DNA of 64,000 nt. Origin: Rhodanobacteraceae bacterium (GTDB taxonomy: Bacteria; Pseudomonadota; Gammaproteobacteria; Xanthomonadales; Ahniellaceae). Each line of letters begins with the position of its first letter. Position 1 is the stretch's first letter. Under the pieces are notes generated by a model. That model was given only the letters and a program-made list of their open reading frames with translations. It did not search any database and was not told where the DNA came from. Positions 20,048 to 29,327 of this stretch are shown piece by piece. The stretch lies in assembly GCA_016708465.1 (NCBI GenBank), contig JADJFT010000004.1, positions 186,001-250,000 of the forward strand, written 5' to 3'. The position numbers and the translations under genes are program-made.

Positions 20048-21163
20048 TCAGGACTTCAGTGCATCGGCCGCCGGCACGTAGTCGTAGCCGAGATCCTTCG
20101 CGACCGCTTCGTAGGTGACCTTGCCGGCGTGCACATTCAGACCATTCAGCAGATGCGCGTCATCGAGCATTGCCTGCTTGCCCTTGTTCGCAAGTTGCAC
20201 CGCGAACGGCAGCGTTGCATTGGTTAGCGCGAAGGTCGAGGTGCGAGCAACGCCGCCCGGCATATTCGCGACGCAGTAGTGGATGATGCCGTCCACTTCA
20301 TAGGTCGGATGCTGGTGCGTGGTCGCCTTCGAGGTTTCAAAGCAGCCACCCTGGTCGATGGCGACATCGACCAACACCGAACCGGGCCGCATCAGCGAAA
20401 GATGTTTCTTCGACACCAGCTTCGGTGCTGCAGCGCCGGGAATCAGCACCGCGCCGATCACCAGGTCGGTCATCGGCAGCAGTTCTTCAATCGTATCGAT
20501 GGTTGAGTACAGCGTGGTGATCTTGTCGCCATAGAGTTCGTCGAGATACTTCAGGCGGTCGAGCGAACGATCGAGCATGGTCACGCGCGCGTTCAGGCCC
20601 ATGGCCATGCGCGCAGCATTGATGCCGACGACACCGCCGCCGATCACCAACACTTCCGCAGGCTTCACGCCGGGCACGCCGCCGAGCAGGACGCCAGAAC
20701 CGCCTTGTGCTTTTTCGAGTGCATGGGCGCCAGCCTGAATCGACATGCGACCCGCGACTTCCGACATGGGTGCCAGCAGTGGCAGGCCACCTTTGCGGTC
20801 GGTCACGGTTTCATAGGCAATCGCGGTGCAGCCCGACTTGACCAGCGCCGCCGTTTGGTCCGGGTCGGGCGCCAGGTGCAGATAGGTGTACAGCAACTGG
20901 CCAGGCCGCAGCATCTGGCACTCGACCGGCTGCGGCTCCTTGACCTTGATGATCATGTCGGCGCGGGCAAAAATTTCTTCCGGCGTGTCGACGATTCTGG
21001 CCCCGGCCTTCTCGTACATCTCGTTGGTCAGGCCGATCGATTTGCCGCCGTCACGCTGCACCATCACCTGGTGGCCGTGGTGCGTCAACTCACGCGCGCC
21101 TGCCGGCGTGAGTCCGATGCGGTATTCGTGATTCTTGATTTCCTTGGGTACGCCGATCAGCAT
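20048..21163 (-). CDS. ald: Alanine dehydrogenase
   Basis: 371 residues. NAD-dependent oxidative deamination of L-alanine to pyruvate and ammonium. The N-terminus MLIGVPKEIKNHEYRIGLTP and the Rossmann glycine motif VLVIGGGVVGINAARMAMGL are diagnostic. Catalytic His and Asp candidates lie in LYTYLHLAPD and VDVAIDQGGC. GGGAGG precedes the ATG. It sits between two polyamine-related genes: both transaminases in the island use pyruvate as amino acceptor and release alanine, so Ald would regenerate pyruvate. Confidence 0.95.
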   Translation of the reverse strand: MLIGVPKEIKNHEYRIGLTPAGARELTHHGHQVMVQRDGGKSIGLTNEMYEKAGARIVDTPEEIFARADMIIKVKEPQPVECQMLRPGQLLYTYLHLAPDPDQTAALVKSGCTAIAYETVTDRKGGLPLLAPMSEVAGRMSIQAGAHALEKAQGGSGVLLGGVPGVKPAEVLVIGGGVVGINAARMAMGLNARVTMLDRSLDRLKYLDELYGDKITTLYSTIDTIEELLPMTDLVIGAVLIPGAAAPKLVSKKHLSLMRPGSVLVDVAIDQGGCFETSKATTHQHPTYEVDGIIHYCVANMPGGVARTSTFALTNATLPFAVQLANKGKQAMLDDAHLLNGLNVHAGKVTYEAVAKDLGYDYVPAADALKS

Positions 21164-21210
21164 GACTGCCCTCCCGGGGCGATGAACGAAAACGTGAATG
21201 CGGCTGCGCC

Positions 21211-22575
21211 TTACGCAGTGGCGCGAATCGTATCTGCGAGCGTCGAGAAAATCCTATCGATGTGCGACTTCTCGAGGATCAGTGGTGGCGACAGGGCGAT
21301 CACGTCGCCGGTCGTGCGGATCAGCAAGTCCTTGTCATGGAAGCAGGTCGTGAAGATGTCGTAAGCGCGGGCACCGATCTTGCCTTCGCGCGGCGCCAGT
21401 TCGATCGCTCCGATCAGGCCGAAGTTGCGAATATCGATCACATTCGGCAGCCCCTTGAGCGAGTGGATCGCGTCCTGCCAATAGCCTTCCAATTCGATCG
21501 CCTTCTCGAACAGGTTTTCTTCGGCGTAGATATCGATCGTCGCAAGTGCCGCCGCACAGGCCAGAGGATGGCCCGAATAGGTGTAGCCATGGAAGAGTTC
21601 GATCGCGCCTTCGGGGCCGGTCATGAAGGCCTCGTGCACCTTGTCGGCAGTAATCACTGCGCCCATCGGCACCGCGCCGTTCGACAGACCCTTGGCACAG
21701 GTGATGAGATCCGGTGTGACGCCGAAACGCTGTGCCGCGAACGCTTTGCCGACGCGTCCGAAACCCGTGATGACTTCGTCGAAGATCAGCAGGATGCCGT
21801 GCTTGTCACAGATTTCGCGTAGACGCTTCAGATATCCGTCCGCGGGCAGCACGACGCCGGCCGATCCGGCGATCGGTTCGACGATGACCGCCGCAATCGT
21901 GCTTGCATCATGCAGTGCCACCAGTCTTTCCAGATCTTCCGCCAGTTCGATGCCATGCGCAGGCAGGCCCTTGCTGAACGCATTGCGGCCGATGTCGAGG
22001 GTGTGGCGCATATGGTCGACGCCCGGCAGCAGTGGGCCGAAGAATTTGCGGTTATTGGCCAGTCCGCCGACCGAAATACCGCCAAATCCGACGCCGTGAT
22101 AACCCTTCTCGCGGCCGATGATGCGGGTGCGTTGACCTTCGCCACGCACGCGGTGATACGCGATCGCGATCTTGAGTGCAGTGTCCACCGACTCCGATCC
22201 CGAGTTCGTGAAGAACACATGGTTCATGCCCGTCGGTGCAATTGCTGCCAGACGTTCCGCGACCTTGAACGGCAGCGGGTGGCCGATCTGGAAGGTCGGG
22301 GCGAAATCCATCGTGGCAATTTGTTGTTGGACCGCCGCAACAATGCGGTCGCGGCCATGGCCGGCATTGCAACACCAGAGTCCACCGGTGCCATCGAGGA
22401 TTTGGCGGCCATCCACCGAGGTGTAGAACATGCCCTTCGCCGATGCCAGCAGGCGCGGCTTGGCTTTGAATTGGCGGTTGGCCGAGAACGGCATCCAGAA
22501 CGCATCCATTTGCTCCGGGGAACGCGTCGCTTGGTCTGCGTAGTGGCTGTGGAAGGGGGCGAGATCGCTGCTCAT
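21211..22575 (-). CDS. bauA: Class III omega-aminotransferase, beta-alanine--pyruvate type
   Basis: 454 residues. PLP-dependent class III transaminase. Features are WMPFSANRQFKAKPRLLASA at the N-terminus, the FFTNSGSESVDTALKIA cofactor region, IFDEVITGFGRVGKAF, and the Schiff-base lysine in CAKGLSNGAVPMGAV (about residue 294). The N-terminal WMPFT/SANR-type signature is typical of beta-alanine:pyruvate transaminases (BauA). Beta-alanine arises from spermidine and diaminopropane breakdown. It is first gene of the minus-strand operon with ald and speB, and divergent from puuR. Exact amino donor uncertain. Confidence 0.82.
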   Translation of the reverse strand: MSSDLAPFHSHYADQATRSPEQMDAFWMPFSANRQFKAKPRLLASAKGMFYTSVDGRQILDGTGGLWCCNAGHGRDRIVAAVQQQIATMDFAPTFQIGHPLPFKVAERLAAIAPTGMNHVFFTNSGSESVDTALKIAIAYHRVRGEGQRTRIIGREKGYHGVGFGGISVGGLANNRKFFGPLLPGVDHMRHTLDIGRNAFSKGLPAHGIELAEDLERLVALHDASTIAAVIVEPIAGSAGVVLPADGYLKRLREICDKHGILLIFDEVITGFGRVGKAFAAQRFGVTPDLITCAKGLSNGAVPMGAVITADKVHEAFMTGPEGAIELFHGYTYSGHPLACAAALATIDIYAEENLFEKAIELEGYWQDAIHSLKGLPNVIDIRNFGLIGAIELAPREGKIGARAYDIFTTCFHDKDLLIRTTGDVIALSPPLILEKSHIDRIFSTLADTIRATA

Positions 22576-22639
22576 CGGGATACTCCGTGAAAGTCGCGAG
22601 AAGCTAGCAGTGTCAAATAAACTTTACAACGGCGCGCCA

Positions 22640-22673
22640 ATGTTGGACGCTCGTGGCTTGCACTGTTCAACAT
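22640..22673. promoter_or_regulatory. Inverted repeat, candidate PuuR-type operator
   Basis: ATGTTGGAC (22640-22648) and GTTCAACAT (22665-22673) form an imperfect inverted repeat, one mismatch in nine, across 16 bases. It lies between the divergent transaminase and puuR genes. Similar TCAACA/TGTTGA half-sites occur in the puuA-puuD divergent region. Candidate operator by position and symmetry only. Confidence 0.45.
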
Positions 22674-22695
22674 TTCGCATCATGGAGGCGTCGGC

Positions 22696-23244
22696 GTGGA
22701 TATCGGGCTGCGACTGCAGGCAGTACGCAAGGCGAAAGGCTTGAGTCAGCGTGAACTCGCGAAACGGGTTGGCGTGACCAACAGCACGATCTCGCTGATC
22801 GAACAGAACAAGGTCAGTCCATCGGTGAGTTCACTGAAAAAGGTGCTGGACGGCATCCCGATGTCGCTGGCCGAGTTCTTCACCGCCGACTTCGAAGTGA
22901 GTGGCCCCGACAGCCCGTTCTACCAGCCGGACGAGATGCCTGATCTCGGCACCAATGGCATCCATTATTTTCTGGTCGGACAGCGCCGCGTTAATCGCCA
23001 AATGACGATCTTGCGTGAGGTGATGCCGCCGACCAGTGATACCGGCGACACCATGATTACCCACGAAGGCGAGGAAGGCGGTGTGGTCCTGCACGGGCAA
23101 GTCGAGATCACCGTTGGCGACAACGTACGTGTGCTCGGCGCTGGCGAAGCCTATTACTTTGATTGCCAGCGGCCGCATCGCTTCCGCAATGTTGGATCGG
23201 CAGACGTGATTATCGTCAGCGCCAGCACGCCACCGACGTTCTAA
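22696..23244 (+). CDS. puuR: XRE-cupin transcriptional regulator, PuuR-like
   Basis: 182 residues. An N-terminal helix-turn-helix (LRLQAVRKAKGLSQRELAKR, VTNSTISLIEQNKVSPSVSS) is joined to a C-terminal cupin (THEGEEGGVVLHGQVEITVG, GEAYYFDCQRPHRFRN). This is the architecture of PuuR, which represses putrescine utilisation genes. The start is a GTG at 22696 with GGAGG 7 bases upstream. It is divergent from the transaminase operon and 21 bp upstream of puuC, so it probably controls both sides of the island. Confidence 0.88.
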   Translation: MDIGLRLQAVRKAKGLSQRELAKRVGVTNSTISLIEQNKVSPSVSSLKKVLDGIPMSLAEFFTADFEVSGPDSPFYQPDEMPDLGTNGIHYFLVGQRRVNRQMTILREVMPPTSDTGDTMITHEGEEGGVVLHGQVEITVGDNVRVLGAGEAYYFDCQRPHRFRNVGSADVIIVSASTPPTF

Positions 23245-23265
23245 CGACATTGAGGACACCTCTGC

Positions 23266-24765
23266 ATGAATCTCCCGACCCAATCCGATTGGCAGGCCAA
23301 GGCAGCCGCGTTGCGCTTTCCGCATCAGGCCTTCATCGATGGCCAGTCCGTCGATGCGCTCAGTGGTGCCACGTTCGACGCATTGAGTCCGATTGACGGC
23401 GCGGTATTGGCCAAGGTCGCGCGTTGTGAGGCGGCAGATGTCGAACGTGCCGTGCAGGTTGCGCGGCGGGTGTTTGCGTCCGGGGCCTGGAGCGAGACGC
23501 GGCCGACGCACCGCAAGAAGGTGTTGGTGAAGTTTGCGCAACTGATCGACCAGCATCGCGAGGAACTGGCCTTGCTCGAATCGCTGGACATGGGCAAGCC
23601 GGTCATGGATGCGCTCAATGTCGATGTCGCTGCGAGTGTGCGCTGCATGAGCTGGACCGGCGAAGCCATCGACAAGGTCTATGGCGAAGTCGCGGCTACC
23701 GGCAACGATGAGCTGGGTCTCATCACACGCGAACCGCTGGGTGTGATCGGTGCGATCGTGCCGTGGAATTTTCCGATGTTGATGGCGACCTGGAAGATCG
23801 CGCCAGCGTTGGCTACCGGCAACTCGGTGATCCTGAAGCCGAGTGAAAAATCGCCGCTGACGGCACTGCGCTTGGCCGAACTGGCGATCGAAGCGGGTAT
23901 TCCTGCGGGCGTGCTGAACGTGCTGCCCGGTTACGGTCGAGAATGCGGCGAACCAATGGCGCTGCATATGGACGTCGATGGGCTCGTGTTCACTGGGTCG
24001 ACGGCGGTCGGTCGCCATCTGCTGACCTGCGCCGGTCGCTCCAACATGAAACGTGCCTACATGGAATGTGGTGGCAAGAGTCCGAATCTGGTTTTTGCCG
24101 ATGCGCCGGATCTGCGACGCGCCGCCGATGCCGCCGCCAGCGGAATTTTCTTCAATCAGGGCGAAGTCTGCACTGCCGCATCGCGCTTGCTGGTCGAGCG
24201 TTCGATCAAGGATGAGTTCGTTGCCATGGTGGTCGAAGCCGGACGCAACTATCAGCCGCGTCATCCGCTTGATCCGAAGGCGGCAACTGGCGCGATGGTC
24301 GATGAGGAGCAAACCCGGAGAGTGCTGACGTACATCGACAAGGGCCAAGCCGAAGGTGCGCGCGTCGCGCTCGGTGGGCAGCGTGTGCACCCGGTCGCTG
24401 GCGGCTGCTACATCGAGCCGACGATTTTCGATGGCGTCGCGCACGAGCACACGATTTCGCGCGAGGAAATTTTCGGCCCGGTGCTCAGCATCATCGCCTT
24501 CGACGATGAAGCACAGGCACTGCGTTACGCCAACGACAGCGACTTCGGCCTCGCCGCCGGTGTCTGGACGCGTGACATCACGCGCGCGCATCGCGTGGCG
24601 CGGAAGCTGCGCGCCGGCAGCGTCTGGGTCAACTATTGGGACGGCGGCGACATGACCGCGCCGTTCGGCGGTTACAAGCAGAGCGGCAACGGCCGCGACA
24701 AATCACTGCATGCGTTCGAGAAGTACACCGAGGTCAAGGCGACCTGGATCAATCTTGAGGCATGA
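23266..24765 (+). CDS. puuC: Gamma-glutamyl-gamma-aminobutyraldehyde dehydrogenase PuuC
   Basis: 499-residue NAD(P)-dependent aldehyde dehydrogenase. The catalytic Cys is in FFNQGEVCTAASRLLV (about residue 302) and the general-base Glu in MECGGKSPNLVF (about 268). IVPWNFPMLMATWKIAPAL is the cofactor-site segment. Length and end (KSLHAFEKYTEVKATWINL) match PuuC-type enzymes, which oxidise gamma-glutamyl-gamma-aminobutyraldehyde and also act on 3-aminopropanal and other amino-aldehydes. It follows puuR in the same operon. Intact. Confidence 0.92.
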   Translation: MNLPTQSDWQAKAAALRFPHQAFIDGQSVDALSGATFDALSPIDGAVLAKVARCEAADVERAVQVARRVFASGAWSETRPTHRKKVLVKFAQLIDQHREELALLESLDMGKPVMDALNVDVAASVRCMSWTGEAIDKVYGEVAATGNDELGLITREPLGVIGAIVPWNFPMLMATWKIAPALATGNSVILKPSEKSPLTALRLAELAIEAGIPAGVLNVLPGYGRECGEPMALHMDVDGLVFTGSTAVGRHLLTCAGRSNMKRAYMECGGKSPNLVFADAPDLRRAADAAASGIFFNQGEVCTAASRLLVERSIKDEFVAMVVEAGRNYQPRHPLDPKAATGAMVDEEQTRRVLTYIDKGQAEGARVALGGQRVHPVAGGCYIEPTIFDGVAHEHTISREEIFGPVLSIIAFDDEAQALRYANDSDFGLAAGVWTRDITRAHRVARKLRAGSVWVNYWDGGDMTAPFGGYKQSGNGRDKSLHAFEKYTEVKATWINLEA

Positions 24766-24788
24766 GCCATCGATCGCCTCGATGCGGC

Positions 24789-25928
24789 TTATGATCTGGC
24801 CAGTTGCGTCAGGAAGTGCGCGATGCGGTCGCCGGCGATGGACAGCCCTTGCCGCAGTTCGTGGTGTAGCTGATCGCGTAGCGGTCGGTGCGGTGGATCG
24901 CGCAGCGTGGCGTGCAATAGGCGGGCAAGATCGTCGGCGTCTCCGGTGCGGAAATGCTGGATCGTGCACGCTTGCGCTTCACGATTCACCGCGATATCCG
25001 ACAGCAGTGCCGGGACGCCGAGTGCGGTCGCCTGGAATGTAGACATGCCACCGGGGCTGCCTTCGTAACGAGTCGGTTGCAGCATCGCAGTCGCGCCGCG
25101 CAGCAAGGCGATCTGATCGAGCTTGGGAATCAGGCCGAGTACATGACAGCGGTCGGCGATGCCGAGATCCTGCATCATTACCTGCAGGCGGGCGAAGTGT
25201 CCGGTGTCGCGGAAGTCGTCAGTGTCGCCGGTCATCACCAGGTGTAGGTCGGGGTACTCGCCTGATTCGACGAGCGTCGCAAATGCCCTCAGCGCCGTGC
25301 TGTGATCCTTGTGAACCCAGAAATGGTTGCAGATGATCAGGTACCGGTCGGGCAGTCCGTATTTGCGCTGTGCATCGGCGATATCGGTCTCGAACCAGGC
25401 CGCATCCGCGTGCGCCATGAACGGCAAGACCAGAATGTGGTGTCGCGGCACATCGAGCAACTGCACCATGCCGTCGGCGACGAATTCCGAGGTACAAAAC
25501 ATCGCGTCGGAACGCTCGGCGAGTTCAGAAAAAACGATGGAACGTCCTTCCGCTTCCTCGGCGGTGAACAAGTCCGGCAGATCGATATGCTGGAAGTCGT
25601 AGATGTAGCCGACTTTGCGGACATGACTGCCGCGAATCGGCACCATGGTCGGGAAGATCACCTGCGCATCGCTGTCGATGGCAGCGCGCATCAGTGCGCG
25701 CCCATCGGCAGTGCAGGCGATGGTCTTGAAGCCTTGCGTCATGTGCTCGGTTGACGCACGCAGTTCGGCTTGGCTTGGCGTATCCGTTTGGTCACCCGTC
25801 GACTGCGCAAACACCAAGTCCAGATCGCCATTGATGCGGCTGTGTCGGAGCGCGTCGACGATGGTCCGGGTCAAATCCAAGCCGCCAGCCCAAGATGCAA
25901 GATGATGCAGAGGAATCAGAATACGCAT
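24789..25928 (-). CDS. Glycosyltransferase, GT4-like
   Basis: 379 residues. Two Rossmann-like halves typical of GT-B enzymes. The C-terminal half has YLIICNHFWVHKDHSTALRA and the donor-binding segment ALLRGATAMLQPTRYEGSPGGMSTFQATALG, split here as QPTRYEGSPGG then MSTFQATALGVPALL. A start within MRILIPLHHLASWAGGLDLT gives the usual N-terminal Gly-rich loop. No other polysaccharide gene is adjacent. It is convergent with puuC and lies inside the polyamine island without obvious pathway link. Donor and acceptor unknown. Confidence 0.8.
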   Translation of the reverse strand: MRILIPLHHLASWAGGLDLTRTIVDALRHSRINGDLDLVFAQSTGDQTDTPSQAELRASTEHMTQGFKTIACTADGRALMRAAIDSDAQVIFPTMVPIRGSHVRKVGYIYDFQHIDLPDLFTAEEAEGRSIVFSELAERSDAMFCTSEFVADGMVQLLDVPRHHILVLPFMAHADAAWFETDIADAQRKYGLPDRYLIICNHFWVHKDHSTALRAFATLVESGEYPDLHLVMTGDTDDFRDTGHFARLQVMMQDLGIADRCHVLGLIPKLDQIALLRGATAMLQPTRYEGSPGGMSTFQATALGVPALLSDIAVNREAQACTIQHFRTGDADDLARLLHATLRDPPHRPLRDQLHHELRQGLSIAGDRIAHFLTQLARS

Positions 25929-26069
25929 GCGGTTTGTTCACTCGTTCGGGATGCCATCGAATGTGCCGGCCGAATGGGCCTGATGCTAGCGCGTTGCCTC
26001 GACGCGGGTTGCTGCATCCAGTTCATCACGAGTTCGCCGATCAGACGATTCACCGACGCCTGCGGATTT

Positions 26070-27867
26070 TCAAGAGTCGAACCCGTTGCCGAAGATCGCG
26101 TCTTGCGAACTCATGGTGAAGAAATAGTCCAGGTTCAACGGCGACGAACCGACGCGAGTGACAACACAACGAACGCTGGCAGACTGCGCCTGCCCGGTCG
26201 CCTGCATCGAAACTTCCACCGGCAATACGGTGCCACCAAAGACGACCGTCTGACTGGCATTGCCGGTGACCGCAATCGCGCCGGACAACGGCGCGCAGGT
26301 CAAGTTCGCTTCGCCGTTCACTGCACCACCTTCGGCAGTGAACGTGAGCAATTGCGACACCGTCTGGCCGACGTTTGAACCGTCGAGTTGGGTGGTGCTG
26401 CCCACTTGTGGCGCTACGGCCTGCACCAGCGGACCGAGCGGGGCTCGCGTTGGGCATGAAGAACGCATACTGGAAGCTGCACACATTGCCATTCGTATTG
26501 GCGGTGCAGGTGACGCCCAGGTTGTACCCGACCGGCGCGTAGGTCATGGTCACGACGACCGGAGTGACGGCCGCACCGACGGCAATGGTCTGGTTGGCCG
26601 AAGCCGACAAGGTCGCGGCGACATTGTTGTCCACGCAGTTCAAGCTGGTGGTGCCGGCACCGGTGCCGCCGGTCGAAGCAAAGGTAATGCTTCGGGTCAC
26701 GGTGGTATCGACCAATCCGTCAGGCATGAATTCGCCGGTGCCCGGCGTCGGTGCGATCGCCGAAATCGTCGGACCGATGTGCGGAATCGCAGCCGCTTCG
26801 ACCGCGCCGCGATCAACCGTGACATTGACGATGCGCGCGTCGCCTTGAAAATCGGTGCTGGCCAAGCCACCGGTGGGGTTATTCACGCCGCTGTCGCGCA
26901 GTGGCGAGATAGTGTTCGGAACCATGACCGACCCGGTCTGCGTCCACTGCGCGTCGCCCGTGGTTGTGCCGATTTCCGAAAAGGCACCGCCAACCAGCGA
27001 TTTGGTTCCGAAATGGTTGTTGCGCAAGGTAAGTTGCGTGGCGGCGTCGGAACGCATCTGGAAACTGGTGCCTGCAGACGATGTGTTGTCGGCAACAGCG
27101 TTGTTCGCGAGCGTTACGATACCAAGGGCGAGTAGGCCCGACGCCGATGCGGCGCTCTGGTTGTCGAAGATGGTCGTGTTCGACAGCACCGCGTAGGCAC
27201 TGCCGTTGGCGATGATGGCGACGCCGCCCGAACCCTGCGCAATGTTGCCGTACACGATGAAGTTGCGCAGCTTGGCGTGGCCGGAACCGGCGTGACTGAC
27301 GCGCACCGACGAAGTGGCGATTCCGGTGGCGTTGCCGGCCACGACCAGCACGTTCTCGGCCAGCAACGAAGAACTGCTTGCGCCATTGACGCCCCAGTCG
27401 AACCCGGATGCTGCCGACGACACCGACGTGAATCCGCGCGTGATCGTGAAGTTGCCGACGACGACATCGCCCAGCAACTGGTCGGCAGCGGTCGTCGAGA
27501 ATTGCAGCGCCTGACCGTTGTACTGGGCGTCGAGTGCGGTCGAGGTCGGGTCGGTCGAGATCTGGCTGGCGCAGTTGTCGCCGCTGCTCCAGCCACCCGT
27601 CAGGGTCAGATTGTTGTCAAGGTCGTTGCTGCCCGGACGATAGCTCCAGCGCGGGTTTCCGGCCGGATTGGAGGTGCCGGTCAGGGTCGTCTTGACGATT
27701 CGAATCGCATCGTCCTGATCGTTCGTCGCTGCGGAGTTCAGGGCATTGGCCAATTGCGTGCCGGTGCTGACGCAAAACTGTGCCGCCTGCAACGGCCATG
27801 CCGCCAAGCTGGATACAGCCAAAATCAAGGGCAGTGCGCGGCGGAGTTGCGGGGTCGAAATGTGCAT
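26070..27867 (-). CDS. Secreted beta-helix (choice-of-anchor-type) protein with FGNGFDS tail, frame break
   Basis: About 598 residues after correction. The ATG at 27867 has GAGGAAA upstream and yields a signal peptide (QLRRALPLILAVSSLAAWPL then QAAQFCV). Parallel beta-helix-like repeats follow (NFIVYGNIAQGSGGVAIIAN, LTLRNNHFGT), then beta-sandwich repeats rich in cysteine pairs (TSLNCVDNN, LTCAPLSG, VRCVVTRVG). It ends DAIFGNGFDS, resembling the tails of the secreted proteins at 5800-14251. The frame changes at a GGGG run (26440-26443), consistent with one extra base. It sits between the glycosyltransferase and puuB. Function unknown. Confidence 0.75.
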
Positions 27868-28021
27868 GACGTTTCCTCGATCGAATGGGTCTCGATGAGA
27901 AGAACGGAAAAACCAGAAAATCCGGACATTCCCTTGCGTCCGTGGTTTCCGGCCTCGAACCAGAACCCGCATGCGAGCGTTCTGTCAGGGCAATGCAATG
28001 GCCGGCGTGGGGCGGTGCGGA

Positions 28022-29314
28022 TTACCACAGCGCGTCGCGCAACTTGTACCAGGCCATGGCGGCGACGAGCAGCGGGGTGCGCAGGGCGCGGCCGCCGGGG
28101 AATGGGTAGTGCGGAATGCGTGCGTAAACATCGAGGCGCGACGCCTGACCGCGAATGGCTTCGGCGATGATTCTGCCAGCCAGACCGGTGGCGGCGACGC
28201 CGTGACCGCTGAACCCCTGCGCGAAGTAGACGTTTGGCCCAATGCGGCCCCAGTGCGGTGCGCGATTGAGTGAAATGTCGACATAGCCGCCCCAGACGTG
28301 GTCGAGCTTTACATCGGCCAGTTGCGGGAAGACGCGGGTCATGCGCGAGATCATGGTCGCGCGCAGGTTCAGCGGTTGCAGCGTCGAGTAACTGGCGCGA
28401 CCGCCGAACAGCAGACGGTGATCGCTGCTCGGACGAAAGTAGTCCAGCGCCCAGTTGATGTCGGCGACCGCGATGTCGCTGCGGATCAATGACTGCATGC
28501 GTTCGGGGCCGATTGGTTCGCTCGCGCCGATGTAGGTGCCAGCCGGCATCACCCGTGCATCGAGTTCGGGCACGATGCCCTGCACATAGGCATTGCCGGC
28601 GAGCACGACGAAATCGGCCTCGAGTTCACCCATGGCGGTGCGCAGTACGGGCTTGTTCGCGCGCACCAGTTCGACCACCGCTGACTGCTCGAAGATGCGC
28701 ACGCCCGCAGCCAGTGCCGCATGCCCGAGCCCAAGCGTGTAGTTCAGCGGATGCAGGTGGCCGGACTTCGCGTCGAACAAGGCGCCGAGATAACGATCAC
28801 TGGCGATCTCCTGACGCTGTCGGTCGCGCTCCCACCATTCGGTTTCGTAGCCGAAGTTTTCCTGCAGATCGCGCTGCCAGGCACGCAATTCGGTCACCTG
28901 ACGCGGCTTGATCGGCACATGCGCATGGCCGTCGCGCCAGTCGCAGTCAATACGGTAACGGGCGATGCGTTCGCGCAGCAGGTTGACGCCTTCGACCGAC
29001 CACTCGAACAGCTTGCGTGAATCCTCGCGCCCGACCAGCGCAGTGATCTTCGACTGGTCGCAGCCGTAGCCGAAGATGCCCTGACCGCCACTGCGGCCCG
29101 AGGCACCCCAGCCGACCCGATGCGCTTCGAGGATCGCGACCTTCAGTCCATGTTGTGCCAATTCCAGCGCTGCCGATAAACCGGTCAGGCCGCCGCCGAG
29201 GATCGCGACATCGACGCGTTCGCGGCCTGCGAGTGGTGGCTGTGCTGGCCACGGCAACGCCGTCGTCGCGTACCAGGAATCCAGAGCTGCATCGCGGTCG
29301 CGGATGGTTCCCAT
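28022..29314 (-). CDS. puuB: Gamma-glutamylputrescine oxidoreductase PuuB
   Basis: About 430 residues, DadA-like FAD oxidase. The dinucleotide-binding motif is VDVAILGGGLTGLSAALELA; later segments WGASGRSGGQGIFGYGCDQ and FAQGFSGHGVAATGLAG are typical. It oxidises gamma-glutamylputrescine to the aldehyde, releasing ammonia and hydrogen peroxide. The ATG at 29314 with a GGAG Shine-Dalgarno is chosen; an upstream in-frame start would overlap puuA. It lies 13 bp downstream of puuA in the same minus-strand operon. Confidence 0.92.
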   Translation of the reverse strand: MGTIRDRDAALDSWYATTALPWPAQPPLAGRERVDVAILGGGLTGLSAALELAQHGLKVAILEAHRVGWGASGRSGGQGIFGYGCDQSKITALVGREDSRKLFEWSVEGVNLLRERIARYRIDCDWRDGHAHVPIKPRQVTELRAWQRDLQENFGYETEWWERDRQRQEIASDRYLGALFDAKSGHLHPLNYTLGLGHAALAAGVRIFEQSAVVELVRANKPVLRTAMGELEADFVVLAGNAYVQGIVPELDARVMPAGTYIGASEPIGPERMQSLIRSDIAVADINWALDYFRPSSDHRLLFGGRASYSTLQPLNLRATMISRMTRVFPQLADVKLDHVWGGYVDISLNRAPHWGRIGPNVYFAQGFSGHGVAATGLAGRIIAEAIRGQASRLDVYARIPHYPFPGGRALRTPLLVAAMAWYKLRDALW

Positions 29315-29327
29315 GCGTGTGCTCCGC

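Noticed and set aside
22831..24591. 586-codon minus-strand open frame opposite puuR and puuC
   Set aside because: Antisense shadow. The plus strand encodes two intact, well-recognised proteins with proper start signals.
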